Made by a program: the position numbers and the translations under genes. The notes beneath the pieces are model-generated. The model was given only the letters and a program-made list of their open reading frames with translations. It had not been told where the DNA came from and ran no database searches. This document shows, piece after piece, positions 1 through 8,467 of a stretch of DNA of 63,461 nucleotides (positions within the stretch are counted from its first letter, which is position 1; every line of letters starts with the position of its first letter). Source of the DNA: Streptomyces caniscabiei (GTDB lineage Bacteria; Actinomycetota; Actinomycetes; Streptomycetales; Streptomycetaceae); assembly GCF_014930365.1 (NCBI RefSeq), contig NZ_JABXWI010000034.1, positions 1-63,461 of the forward strand. Reading direction: 5' to 3'.

Positions 1-114
1 GCCGGACAGCACAACCGGAAGACAGCCCAGCAGGGCGTCAGTCAGACCCCGAGCCACGACCACCGGAACCTGAGTATCAGCATCAATGTCAGACCCCCTG
101 TCACACTCGCACCC

Positions 115-1821
115 ATGACCGACCGGTGGGTGCTCGCGACGGCCGAGGACGGGGGTGTGGAGGTCGCCCCGCTCGGGGGCGACGGGCTGCTCGCGGGGCC
201 GGTGACGCGGGAGCCCGATCTCGCGGAGGCGGTGCGGCGGCGGGAGCCGCAGGTCGGGCGGTGGGTGTGGCGGGCCACCGGGGAGGTGTATCCGCGGCTG
301 CTCGCGACGGGGGTGCGAGTGGAGCGGTGCTACGACATCGAGGACGCCGAGGCCCTGCTGCTCGGGCACGAGGGCCGGCTCGGTGAGCCCCGTTCCGCTG
401 CCGCCGCCCTCGCCCGGCTCCGCCACGCACCCGTGCCGCCGGACCCGCCCGCACGCTCGGCGGACCCCGGCGCCCAGCCGTCCCTGTTCGAGCCCCGCCC
501 CGTCCACGTCCCCCTCACCGACCTCGTCGAGGTGTACGCGGACCAGCAGCGACGGCACGACGCCACCGCCCACCCCGACCGGATGCGGCTGCTGACCGCC
601 GCCGAATCGGCCGGGATGCTCGTCGCCGCCGAGATGAACCGGGCGGGCATGCCGTGGCGGGCCGACGTCCATCGCGACGTACTGCACGAAATGCTCGGCG
701 AGCGGTACGCGGGCGGCGGCGAGCCGCGGCGCCTCGCCGAACTCGCCGACGAGGTGTCGCACGCCTTCGGGCGGCGGGTGCGGCCCGATCTGCCGGCTGA
801 CGTCGTCAAGGCCTTCGCCCAGGCCGGCGTCCGGATCCGGTCCACCCGGCGCTGGGAGATCGAGAGCCTCGACCATCCGGCCGTGAAGCCCCTCCTGGAG
901 TACAAACGGCTGTACCGCATCTGGGTCGCCCACGGGTGGTCCTGGCTCCAGGACTGGGTCCGGGACGGCCGCTTCCGGCCCGAGTTCCTCGCCCACGGCA
1001 CGGTCACCGGGCGGTGGGTCACCAACGGCGGGGGCGCCCTGCAGATCCCCAAGGTGATCCGCCGCGCCTGCGTCGCCGACCCGGGCTGGCGGCTCGTCGT
1101 CGCCGACGCCGACCAGATGGAACCCCGGGTGCTCGCCGCCATCTCCCGTGACCCCGGGCTCATGGAGGTCGCGGGCCGCCCCACCGATCTCTACCAGGCC
1201 GTATCCGACCGCGCCTTCTCCGGAAACCGCGACCACGCCAAACTCGCCGTGCTCGGCGCGGTGTACGGGCAGACCTCCGGGGACGGGCTCAAGAATCTCG
1301 CCGCGCTGCGCCGCCGGTTCCCGCGCGCCGTGAGTTACGTCGACGACGCGGCCCGCGCGGGCGAGGAGGGCCGGCTCGTACGGACCTGGCTCGGGCGTAC
1401 GTGCCCGCCGGCGGCCGGCGCCTCCGACGCGGCCGGTGAGGAGGCGGGCCTCCCCCAGGACGACGGCGACCCGGACACCCGGGAGCGCGGCCAGGGCGAC
1501 GAGTGGGTCCCCGGGTACGCCTCCACCAACTCCCGCGCCCGGGGCCGCTTCGCGCGCAACTTCGTCGTCCAGGGCAGCGCCGCCGACTGGACCCTGCTCC
1601 TCCTCGCGGCCCTCCGCCGCGCCCTCGACGGGATGGCGGCCGAGCTGGTCTTCTTCCAGCACGACGAGGTGATAGTGCACTGTCCGGAGCGGGAGGCGGA
1701 GGCCGTGGTGGCGGCGATCCGGGAGGCGTCGGAGCTGTCGGGGCGGCTGGCGTTCGGGGAGACGCCGGTGCGGTTCCCGTTCACGACGGCGGTGGTCGAG
1801 TGTTATGCGGACGCGAAGTGA
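115..1821 (+). CDS. Family A DNA polymerase, 3'-5' exonuclease/polymerase type without 5' nuclease
   Basis: The product (568 aa) matches the short actinobacterial PolA-like enzymes annotated as bifunctional 3'-5' exonuclease/DNA polymerase. Polymerase motif A is seen as DADQMEPRV near residue 330. The O-helix follows as KLAVLGAVYG near 378, keeping Lys and Tyr but with Leu at the usual Phe. Motif C is QHDEV near 515. The roughly 200 N-terminal residues sit where the exonuclease domain belongs, but I see no clear catalytic DEDD set, so proofreading is doubtful. At 568 aa it is far shorter than PolA (about 900 aa), which fits loss of the 5' nuclease. A charged linker near residues 440-465 splits the palm. 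The ATG at 115 begins the conserved reading frame. The gene converges on the SARP gene across a shared hairpin. A lesion-bypass or repair role is inference. Confidence 0.88.
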   Translation: MTDRWVLATAEDGGVEVAPLGGDGLLAGPVTREPDLAEAVRRREPQVGRWVWRATGEVYPRLLATGVRVERCYDIEDAEALLLGHEGRLGEPRSAAAALARLRHAPVPPDPPARSADPGAQPSLFEPRPVHVPLTDLVEVYADQQRRHDATAHPDRMRLLTAAESAGMLVAAEMNRAGMPWRADVHRDVLHEMLGERYAGGGEPRRLAELADEVSHAFGRRVRPDLPADVVKAFAQAGVRIRSTRRWEIESLDHPAVKPLLEYKRLYRIWVAHGWSWLQDWVRDGRFRPEFLAHGTVTGRWVTNGGGALQIPKVIRRACVADPGWRLVVADADQMEPRVLAAISRDPGLMEVAGRPTDLYQAVSDRAFSGNRDHAKLAVLGAVYGQTSGDGLKNLAALRRRFPRAVSYVDDAARAGEEGRLVRTWLGRTCPPAAGASDAAGEEAGLPQDDGDPDTRERGQGDEWVPGYASTNSRARGRFARNFVVQGSAADWTLLLLAALRRALDGMAAELVFFQHDEVIVHCPEREAEAVVAAIREASELSGRLAFGETPVRFPFTTAVVECYADAK

Positions 1822-1889
1822 GGGGGCGCCTTCCGGGGAACGGGGCCCTCCTGGGTGGGAGGGGGCGCCTTCCGGGGTGGGGGGTCTGT

Positions 1890-2000
1890 CGGCCTGCGGC
1901 TGCGAAATCGTCGTGGCTGGTCGCGCCCACGCGGCGGTAGCCGCAGATTCCATGCCGCCCCGCGCCCCTAGGAGGCGGCAGCGCCGCCTCCTAGGGGCGC
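1890..2000. repeat. Dispersed Streptomyces intergenic repeat, copy 1
   Basis: This stretch contains the phrase TCGTCGTGGCTGGTCGCGC followed by CCCCGCGCCCCT and then a long palindrome. A related copy lies inside the SARP coding region at 4194-4270. I recognise the wording as a repeat commonly scattered between Streptomyces genes; that is recollection, not a search. Confidence 0.6.
1962..2000. terminator. Perfect 18-bp hairpin, bidirectional terminator candidate
   Basis: The arms GCGCCCCTAGGAGGCGGC (1962-1979) and its exact complement (1983-2000) flank a 3-nt loop. The hairpin lies between two convergent genes. The TAG stop of the minus-strand SARP gene (1991-1993) is inside the right arm, so the last codons of that gene form part of the stem. 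There is no U-tract, as is usual in high-GC actinobacteria. Confidence 0.8.
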
Positions 2001-5000
2001 GTAGCTGACGGCGCGCGGTTCTTCAGTAGTTCTCTCAGGTCTGTCGCCACCGTCGAGTCCGTGTCGTTCAGGATCTCCTGGGCCCGCTCCCACTCGTGGT
2101 AGGCCTCCTCCTCGTGGCCGTCGGCCCGCAGCAGCAGCCCCCGCTGGTGCCGGGCCAGACCGACTGCGTACTGATCGGCGCGGCGTTCGGCGAGGTCGAG
2201 GAGGACAGCGCACTCCTGGGCCGCGCGGTCCGGGCGGCCCAGCTCACGCAGGGCCCGTACCAGGCCGAGCCGGGACTTGGACTCGCCCTGCCAGTCCTCG
2301 TCGTCGCCGAGGATGCGCAGGCTTTGCTCGAAGTGGCGTACGGCGGCGTCCGGTTCGCCGAGGCGGAGGTGGGCGTAGCCGATGTTGCAGTGCGCGGTGT
2401 GCCGTACGACGAGGCTGTCGGCGATCTCGCCCAGCGCCAGGCTCCGCTCGTGATGGGCGATGGCGGCGCGCGCGTCGGTGTGTTTGTAGAGGTTGCCGAG
2501 GTGGCTGAAGGTCACCGCCTCGCCGTAGGGGTCGCCGAGCCTGCGGGAGAGTTCCAGGCTCTGCCGGAGCGTCTCCTCACTCTCCTCGTACCGGCCGAGG
2601 CTCTCCAGGACGAGCCCCCGGTTGTTCAGACAGCGCCGTACGCACGAGACCACGCCGAGGCGGCGCCACAGCTTCAGGCCCTCGTCGTTGAGCGCGAGCG
2701 CCTCCGAGGCCCGGCCGGACATGAAGTGCAGCCCCGCGCGGTCGGTGAGGGCGAACGCCTCGGCCTCGTCGTCCCCGAGGGACCTCGCCAGGTTCAGCGC
2801 GTGCCGTCCGAGGACGTCCAACTCGGCGAGCCGGCCGCCTCGGTGCAGATAGGGGAAGAGGTGGCGGACCAGGGTGGGGACGAGTGCCGCCGCCGCGCCG
2901 GTGCCCGTCGTGCCGGTGTCCGTCGTGCCACCGACCGCGCCGTGGTCGCGGGCGCAGCGTTCCACCAGGGCGACGATGGTGGGGAGTTCGCGGTCGCCCC
3001 AGGCGAAGGCCTCCTCGGCGGAGGCGAAGGGCGGTTCCGTGGGCGGGGGTTCCCCCGGCCGTTCCGTGGCCGGGAGTTCCTCCGGGGGTCGCGCTGTCCC
3101 GGCCGTGTTCGGCGCCCCGGACGACGCCGACCCCGTGCGGAGGCGTTCTTCGCGCTCGTACCCCGGGGGGAGCATCACCAGCAGGCTCTGCCGGGCGCGT
3201 CCGGTGTACCAGCGCAGGGCCTGGTCCACGGCGGCGGCGGTCTCGGCGGCGGTGGTCGAGCCGGCGAGTTCGCGGGCGAAGTGGCGTACGAGGTCGTGCG
3301 GGACGTACCGGCCGTACGTCCTCTCCTCCAGGAGGGCCACGTCGACGAGGCGGTCGAGGGCGGCCTCGGCGCGGAACTCGTCGGTGCCGGTGAGGCGGGC
3401 GAGGAGCGGTGCGCCGTAGGCCGGCAGGTCGAGGGCGCCGATGCGGCGGAGGGCGTGGGCGGCGTCGCGGTCGGCCTCGCGGTCGGACGCGCGCAGGGCC
3501 TCGTGGGCGACGGCGAGGGAGCGGCGGACGCTCAGGTCGTCGTATTCGAGGTGCCGCAACCTGCCTTCCGTGGCCGCCAGTTGACCGGCCAGCGCGTCCG
3601 GGGTGAGGGCGCGCCGGGCGGCGAGGCGGGCGGCGACGACGCGGAGGGCGAGCGGGAGGCGGCCGGTGAGTTCGACGAGGGGGTGCGCGGCGTCCAGGCC
3701 CGCCGCGCGGCCCGAGGCGGCCCGCAGCAGGGCCGCGCTCTCGTCGTCCGACAGCGGGGCGAGCGGGATGCGGTGGGCGCCGTCCAGCGCGGTGAGCGGT
3801 GAACGGCTCGTCACGATGACCGCGCAGCCGGGGCCCGCCGGGAGCAGGGGGCGCACCTGGGCGGCGGTCGCGGCGTCGTCCAGGACGATCAGGGTCCGGG
3901 TGGGGGCGAGGGTCGAGCGGAGCAACGCGGCGGCCGCGTCCGGGTGTTCGGGGATACGGCGGGGCGCGGTGCCGAGGTCCCGCAGGAGCGCGGCGAGGGC
4001 CTGGGCGGGGGTGAGGGGGGTCATGCCCGGGGTGGCGCCGTGGAGGTTGATGTACAGCTGGCCGTCGGGGAAGTGTTCGGCGAGTTCGTGGGCGAGGTGG
4101 AGGGCGAGGGCGCTCTTGCCCACGCCGGCCATGCCGCTGATGACTGCCGTCGGCGAAGCGGGGCGCCTACTGACTCGGGGGGAACCGTGGGCCGGCGGGT
4201 GCGGATTCGTCGTGGGCTGTCGCGCAGTTCCCCGCGCCCCCAGGGGGGTAGGGGCGCGGGTCGCTTCATACGGACCCGTATCCAGAGTCCTCCGCAGCTC
4301 CGCCAACGCCTCCCGCCTGCCGGTGAAATGCGCCGGTGGCGGCGGGAGTTGGGCCGGGCGGGGTGGCGGGTCGGTGGAGGTGGCCTCCGGTGCGGGTCCC
4401 TGTGCGGGTGCGGCGGGCTCCCGCAGGATCTCCACGTGGGCCTCGCGTACGGCAGGGCCCGGCTCCACGCCGAGTTCGTCGAGGAGACGGGCGCGGAGGT
4501 CGCGGTGGACGGCGAGGGCCTCGGCCTGGCGGCCCGTGCGGTGCAGGACGAGCATGAGGAGCCGGTGGAAGGCCTCGCGCAACGGGTGTTCGGCGACGAG
4601 GGCGGTGAGTTCGGGTGCGAGCGCGCCGAGCGCGTGCGCCCCGGCGGGTTCGGCCTCCAACCCGCTGTGTTCCGACCCATCGTGTGCCGTCCCGTCGAGT
4701 TCCGACCCGCCGTGTGCCGTCCCGCCGAGTGCCGACCCGGCGGGCGCCGACCTGCCGGCCGCGAGGCCGAGGTGGAGGTGGAGTTCGGCGTCGTACCGTC
4801 GCTCCAGGAGCAACAGCCGTGCCTCCTCCAGGCGTTGGACGAAGGCCTGAGCGCGGAACTCCTCGACCGGCAGACCGCCGAGCGGTGTCCCCCGCCAGAG
4901 GGCGAGCGCGGCGGTGGCCTCGCGCACGGTCCGGGCCCAGTCACGCTCGGCGTGGGCGGTACGGGCGGCGCGGGCGTGGGTCTCGAAGACGCGGACGTCC

Positions 5001-5344
5001 AGCTCGCCCTCGTCGACCCGCAGCAGATAGCCGGGCGGGATCGCGCGCAGCCGCTCGGGGTCGTCCAACAGCCTGCGCAGCCGGGTCACATGGTTGTGCA
5101 GGGAGGCCTGCGCGGAGGGCGGTGGCGCCGCGTCCCACAGCACGTCCTTCAGGGTGTCGACGGAGACGACCCGCCCGGGTTCGAGCAGCAGCGCGACGAA
5201 CAGGGCGCGCGTCTTGCCGCTGCCGACGGACCGTACGCCGCCACCGGAACCCTCCGCGCTCCCGCTGGCTTCGGTGTCATCCGCGTCCCCGGTCCCGTAC
5301 AGAACCGGCGGACCGAGCAGTCCGAACCGCAGCCCGTCCGGCAT
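1991..5344 (-). CDS. AfsR/SARP-family regulator with NB-ARC and TPR domains
   Basis: The 1,117-aa product has the layout of large AfsR-type activators. A winged-helix DNA-binding domain lies in about residues 1-110. A bacterial transcriptional activation domain (BTAD, FETHARAARTAHAERDWA...) follows to about 300. A STAND NTPase has Walker A GMAGVGKS near 405-412 and a Walker B-like TLIVLDDAAT. Tetratricopeptide repeats fill about 830-1080. Such proteins activate antibiotic or developmental genes and are often tuned by Ser/Thr kinases. Two oddities are visible. A 30-bp tandem repeat in the BTAD codes for a GTAHDGSE-like stretch. A dispersed Streptomyces repeat (4194-4270) lies in the linker before the P-loop. 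Target genes cannot be told, because no biosynthetic cluster adjoins. Confidence 0.92.
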   Translation of the reverse strand: MPDGLRFGLLGPPVLYGTGDADDTEASGSAEGSGGGVRSVGSGKTRALFVALLLEPGRVVSVDTLKDVLWDAAPPPSAQASLHNHVTRLRRLLDDPERLRAIPPGYLLRVDEGELDVRVFETHARAARTAHAERDWARTVREATAALALWRGTPLGGLPVEEFRAQAFVQRLEEARLLLLERRYDAELHLHLGLAAGRSAPAGSALGGTAHGGSELDGTAHDGSEHSGLEAEPAGAHALGALAPELTALVAEHPLREAFHRLLMLVLHRTGRQAEALAVHRDLRARLLDELGVEPGPAVREAHVEILREPAAPAQGPAPEATSTDPPPRPAQLPPPPAHFTGRREALAELRRTLDTGPYEATRAPTPLGARGTARQPTTNPHPPAHGSPRVSRRPASPTAVISGMAGVGKSALALHLAHELAEHFPDGQLYINLHGATPGMTPLTPAQALAALLRDLGTAPRRIPEHPDAAAALLRSTLAPTRTLIVLDDAATAAQVRPLLPAGPGCAVIVTSRSPLTALDGAHRIPLAPLSDDESAALLRAASGRAAGLDAAHPLVELTGRLPLALRVVAARLAARRALTPDALAGQLAATEGRLRHLEYDDLSVRRSLAVAHEALRASDREADRDAAHALRRIGALDLPAYGAPLLARLTGTDEFRAEAALDRLVDVALLEERTYGRYVPHDLVRHFARELAGSTTAAETAAAVDQALRWYTGRARQSLLVMLPPGYEREERLRTGSASSGAPNTAGTARPPEELPATERPGEPPPTEPPFASAEEAFAWGDRELPTIVALVERCARDHGAVGGTTDTGTTGTGAAAALVPTLVRHLFPYLHRGGRLAELDVLGRHALNLARSLGDDEAEAFALTDRAGLHFMSGRASEALALNDEGLKLWRRLGVVSCVRRCLNNRGLVLESLGRYEESEETLRQSLELSRRLGDPYGEAVTFSHLGNLYKHTDARAAIAHHERSLALGEIADSLVVRHTAHCNIGYAHLRLGEPDAAVRHFEQSLRILGDDEDWQGESKSRLGLVRALRELGRPDRAAQECAVLLDLAERRADQYAVGLARHQRGLLLRADGHEEEAYHEWERAQEILNDTDSTVATDLRELLKNRAPSATRP
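4194..4270. repeat. Dispersed repeat copy inside the SARP coding region
   Basis: Read on the minus strand this is GGGGGCGCGGGGAACTGCGC followed by GACAGCCCACGACGAATCCG. It is related to the intergenic copy at 1890-2000. It encodes residues about 359-384 of the SARP protein (TPLGARGTARQPTTNPHP...), a Pro/Thr-rich linker between the BTAD and the NTPase, so the frame is kept. Confidence 0.6.
4672..4742. repeat. 30-bp tandem repeat in SARP gene
   Basis: About two and a third copies of a 30-bp unit starting TTCCGACCC are visible. On the coding strand they give a Gly/Thr/Ala/His/Asp-rich insertion (GTAHGGSELDGTAHDGSEHS) in the activation domain. Confidence 0.7.
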
Positions 5345-5467
5345 AGAACCCGTCCGTTGCCTTTCCGCACCGTCGTTCCGGGCCCGCCCCGCGGCGACCT
5401 GCCGCCGCCTCCCGTACGGCTCCCCGTGGAACCGTTGGGCTCATGTTAGCGATCCGTTGGCGGGACC

Positions 5468-5483
5468 TGATGTGATCACTTCA
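5468..5483. promoter_or_regulatory. 16-bp inverted repeat upstream of SARP gene, operator candidate
   Basis: TGATGTGATCACTTCA is symmetric at 14 of 16 positions around GTGATCAC. It lies 124 nt upstream of the SARP start, in the 5345-5756 intergenic stretch, which otherwise holds only the tandem repeat listed next. GntR- or CRP-type regulators bind palindromes of this kind; the binding protein is unknown. Confidence 0.4.
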
Positions 5484-5635
5484 TCGGATCCGGCGACGAC
5501 GGCGCACGCGTGAGACGCGTAGCTCGGGGGAGTGCCGCCGCCGCCGCCGGATCCGGGAACCGCACAAAGCGCTGTGCCCCGGTCGACGGGGGTGAACGAC
5601 CGGGGCACTCGTGTGCGCGGGAGCGGGAACGAGAC

Positions 5636-5773
5636 CGGCGGGCACGCCGGTTCGGCAGGTTCGGTGGGCAGGCCGGTTCCCCAGGATCAATGAACGGGCC
5701 GGTTCTACAGGATTGGCGGGCGCGCCAGTTCGGCAGGATCGGTGGGCAGGCCGGTTCTACAGGATCGGCGGGC
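5636..5773. repeat. 26-bp tandem repeat spanning the end of the GT2 gene
   Basis: On the minus strand, five consecutive 26-bp units of the form GCCCGCCGATCCTGTAGAAC+CGGCCT run from the last codons of the glycosyltransferase into the intergenic region. The first unit supplies the final Pro-Pro-Ile-Leu codons and the TAG stop. The third unit repeats the same codons and stop; the others have lost the stop. Confidence 0.9.
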
Positions 5774-6656
5774 GGCCCAGCCTTGTCAGGTGCCAGACCG
5801 TTCGCCAGCGCATGGGCCGGCGTGCGCCGCCCGACTCGCGCCAGCCCTCCACGAAGCCGCCGAACCATGCCTTCAGCCCGGCCGCCGAGCGCATCCGCAG
5901 CAGGGTGATGAGGACCCACACCCCCAGGTGGACCGGGATGAGCGGCAGCGGGAGGCGGCGGCGGGCTAGCCAGACGCGGTTGCGGGCGTTGACGCGGTAG
6001 TAGATGGCGTGCCGGGCCGGAGAGGTCTTCGGGTGCTGGAGGAGCAACTCGGGGGCGTACAGCACGGTCCAGCCGGCGTCGAGCGCCCGCCACGCCAGGT
6101 CCGTCTCCTCGTGCGCGAAGAAGAACTCGGCGGCCCAGTCGCCCGTCTCGCCGAGCATGGCCATGGAGAGGGCGTGCCCGCCGCCGAGGAACCCGGTGAC
6201 CGGGCCGCCCCGCATCGGGTCCTTCGCGCCGACCCTCGGCACGTGCCGCCGCTGGGTCTCGCCCTGCTCGTCGGCGATCCTGAACCCGACGATGCCGAGG
6301 CGCGGGTCGGCGGCGTACAGGTCCCGTACGCGGCGCAGCACATCGGCGTCGACGAGCAGCCCGTCGTCGTCCAGTTCCACGACGACGTCGACGTCACCGA
6401 AGGCGCGGAGCCGCTCCAGGGCGACGTTCCGGCCGCCGGGGCAGCCTAGGTTCTCGTCCACCTCGATGAGGGTGACCTCGCCGGGCAGGCCCAGCCGTTC
6501 GGCGAACTCGGGGAGGGGGCAGCCGTTCCCCACGATCACGATCCGTTCGGGCGCGACGTCCTGCTTGGCCACGGAGGCGAGCAGCGCGTCCACCTCCACG
6601 GGCCGATTGCCCATCGTCACCACGGCGACAGCGACCCGAGGCCCGGCCTCCACCAC
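5757..6656 (-). CDS. Family 2 glycosyltransferase
   Basis: The 299-aa product has a GT-A fold signature. The N-terminal strand (VAVAVVTMGNRP) is followed by the sugar-nucleotide-binding region and the metal-binding acidic cluster VVVELDDDG near residues 93-101. Then come FLGGGHALS and HEETDLAWR, the usual acceptor/catalytic acid region. A C-terminal hydrophobic segment (VHLGVWVLITLL) suggests membrane association. GT2 enzymes of this rhamnosyl/galactofuranosyl-like group act on cell-surface glycans; donor and acceptor cannot be read from sequence. The start is a GTG followed by a second GTG. The stop codon is embedded in a 26-bp tandem repeat, so length variants at the C-terminus are plausible. 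There is no partner gene nearby. Confidence 0.85.
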   Translation of the reverse strand: MVEAGPRVAVAVVTMGNRPVEVDALLASVAKQDVAPERIVIVGNGCPLPEFAERLGLPGEVTLIEVDENLGCPGGRNVALERLRAFGDVDVVVELDDDGLLVDADVLRRVRDLYAADPRLGIVGFRIADEQGETQRRHVPRVGAKDPMRGGPVTGFLGGGHALSMAMLGETGDWAAEFFFAHEETDLAWRALDAGWTVLYAPELLLQHPKTSPARHAIYYRVNARNRVWLARRRLPLPLIPVHLGVWVLITLLRMRSAAGLKAWFGGFVEGWRESGGARRPMRWRTVWHLTRLGRPPIL

Positions 6657-7017
6657 GACACCAACCCCATTCCGTCCACGGACCGCCGACGACGACCGGC
6701 GGGGCGACGACGACCGGCGCGACCGGCCCGGCCGCCGACGGCCGCCCCGGCGCGACCCGACGACGACCGTCGACCCGCTGCCCAGCCTCCACCGACTGTT
6801 TACGGCCGGGATGCTAGTCGTTCACGACGGAGACTTCGCATCGACTCCTCGGCTTCGCCGCTCAGGCCCTCCGCCGACCCCGCGCGTCGGCCCCGCCGCC
6901 ACACCGACTCGGGCACCGCGCCGCACACTTGATTACGGATCAGACCACACTTCCGCTCCGGTCGGTTTCGGCCGTTTCCGCCCTGCGGGGCGGACCGCCT
7001 GGATCTACGCTTCCGGC
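6657..7017. other. Intergenic stretch between divergent genes
   Basis: These 361 nt hold short direct repeats of the type CGACGACGACCGGCG (about 6685-6725). Just before the next gene there is a possible -10 element TACGCT (7006-7011) ending 6 nt before the ATG at 7018, which would give a leaderless transcript. I see no gene. Confidence 0.4.
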
Positions 7018-7710
7018 ATGGTGGAGCGGAGATGGCGGAGAGAGCTGCGCGGGTCGCGGGTGGGGCACGTGCCGGTCATGACGCCGGAGGAGGCGGTCCG
7101 GTGGAACGCCGTCAAGCGGTACGTCCAGCCGCGCGCCGACCGGCGGAGCATCGGCCGGTACGGGGAACTGCTCAGCGGCCGGTTCCTGCGGTTCGAAGGG
7201 GCCACCCGGAGGCGGTTCCTGCACCCTCTGCTCGCCGACGCCTCGTCGATCACGGACGCCGATCTGGAGGCCCTGCTCTTCGAGGGCTGGCGGCCCCGCC
7301 TCACCGCGGCGTGGCTGATCGGCATAGCCCGGCGGACCTCCTACCGGACCCGCCTCGGTGAACTGCTGCTGGCCAGCGAGACGGTGTACGCGGGCCTGGG
7401 CTACTGCTTCGCCCTGGCCCGTTTCTCCACCCCCGAGGACGCGGAGATCCTCGCCGCCTACCTGGACCGCTACCTGCCCCGCACCGACCTCCGTTACGAC
7501 CAGCCCGTGGCCATGGGCGCGCTCCTGTACGTCGACAGCCGTCTGGGCACGGCCCACGCGGCGCCCTACACCGCGCCCGGCGGCCTCTATCAGCGCTGGG
7601 TGGACGCCGTCGTCCACGAGTCGGACCGCCCCGAGTACGCCCCCGACCGGGAGCTCACGGGCATGATCCGCGTCTGCGACTTCGCCGACGGCTGGACCAG
7701 GCCCGGCTGA
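7018..7710 (+). CDS. DUF6000-like protein
   Basis: The 230-aa soluble protein has the pattern I associate with DUF6000. An N-terminal segment ends in RYVQPRADRRSIGRYGELLSG. A middle segment reads GWRPRLTAAWLIGIARR, and a C-terminal alpha-helical region contains YCFALARFSTPEDAEILAAYLDRYL. The last of these looks like a HEAT-type helical repeat. There is no signal peptide and no catalytic motif. The frame is open far upstream, but the ATG at 7018 begins the conserved part and has a plausible leaderless promoter. Function is unknown. The next gene follows in the same direction after 44 nt. Confidence 0.7.
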   Translation: MVERRWRRELRGSRVGHVPVMTPEEAVRWNAVKRYVQPRADRRSIGRYGELLSGRFLRFEGATRRRFLHPLLADASSITDADLEALLFEGWRPRLTAAWLIGIARRTSYRTRLGELLLASETVYAGLGYCFALARFSTPEDAEILAAYLDRYLPRTDLRYDQPVAMGALLYVDSRLGTAHAAPYTAPGGLYQRWVDAVVHESDRPEYAPDRELTGMIRVCDFADGWTRPG

Positions 7711-7754
7711 CGCGGCTCTGGTGGCGGCGTTGTCCACCCGCTAGGGTCCGCCCC

Positions 7755-8369
7755 ATGATCCCTGGGGGAGCGCCGGCTGCCGACGCGACGATCGTGCGGT
7801 ACGGCCTGCGGCGTTTCCTCTGGAGGCTGTTGTTCGTTCCGGTGACCCTCGTCGCCGGCGGGGTCGGCGTGGCCGAGGCGGTGTACGGCCGCGGCGACGG
7901 CCTCTTCGCCGTGTGGGGTCCCGTGTTGTTCATCGTGATGGCGCTGCTGTTCGCCGTTCCGGTCGTCTCCGCCTGGCGGACCCGCCGATGGGTGATGGCC
8001 TTCGACGCGACGGGTTTCTGGTGGCTCCGGGGCAAGGAGATCGCGTTGATCCGCTGGGACTCGCTCGCCGGAGTGGGTATCCACTGGGCGCACCCGGTCT
8101 TCACCGTCGAACTGTGTCCCCGGGACGCGATCGACCGCGACGACCCGCTGTTGGGGCAGTTCGTCCGGGACACGGAACCGCTTCGGCCCGGACTGCCCCG
8201 CCTGCGCTACAGCATTCGCCTCCCCCATGCCTACAAGCCCTACGAGCAGGCCCTGCGCCGGTGGGCGCCCGAGCTGTGGTTCGCCGTGGTGGCGCAGCCG
8301 TCGGCGTACGCGGGGCGGCCCGGCCGGGCGGGGCGCCGGGGGCGCGCGGCGGGGCGTGGAGAGGGCTGA
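7755..8369 (+). CDS. Small membrane protein of unknown function
   Basis: The 204-aa protein has two predicted membrane helices near residues 22-42 (LLFVPVTLVAGGVGVAE) and 52-70 (GPVLFIVMALLFAVPVV). A cytoplasmic domain follows with the pattern DATGFWWLRGKEIALIRWDSL, typical of the small PH-like domain proteins often annotated as hypothetical membrane proteins in Streptomyces. It ends with a basic Gly/Arg-rich tail. A TAGGGT hexamer lies 7 nt before the ATG, so a leaderless start is possible. It converges on the Tat-secreted protein across a short hairpin. No function can be given. Confidence 0.65.
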   Translation: MIPGGAPAADATIVRYGLRRFLWRLLFVPVTLVAGGVGVAEAVYGRGDGLFAVWGPVLFIVMALLFAVPVVSAWRTRRWVMAFDATGFWWLRGKEIALIRWDSLAGVGIHWAHPVFTVELCPRDAIDRDDPLLGQFVRDTEPLRPGLPRLRYSIRLPHAYKPYEQALRRWAPELWFAVVAQPSAYAGRPGRAGRRGRAAGRGEG

Positions 8370-8412
8370 CCGCCGGCGTCCCGCGCGCGCTCCCGTCGTG
8401 ACGAGGAGCGGC

Positions 8413-8437
8413 GACTCCCGGGCCTGGAGCGGGAGTC
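8413..8437. terminator. Convergent-gene hairpin
   Basis: GACTCCCG (8413-8420) and CGGGAGTC (8430-8437) form an 8-bp stem with a 9-nt loop in the 98-nt gap between two convergent genes. Confidence 0.5.
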
Positions 8438-8467
8438 GATGCTCCAGACCCGGTGCGGTCGGAGGTG

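Noticed and set aside
2096..3802. Long plus-strand open frame opposite the SARP gene
   Set aside because: Antisense shadow; the minus strand has winged-helix, P-loop and TPR motifs.
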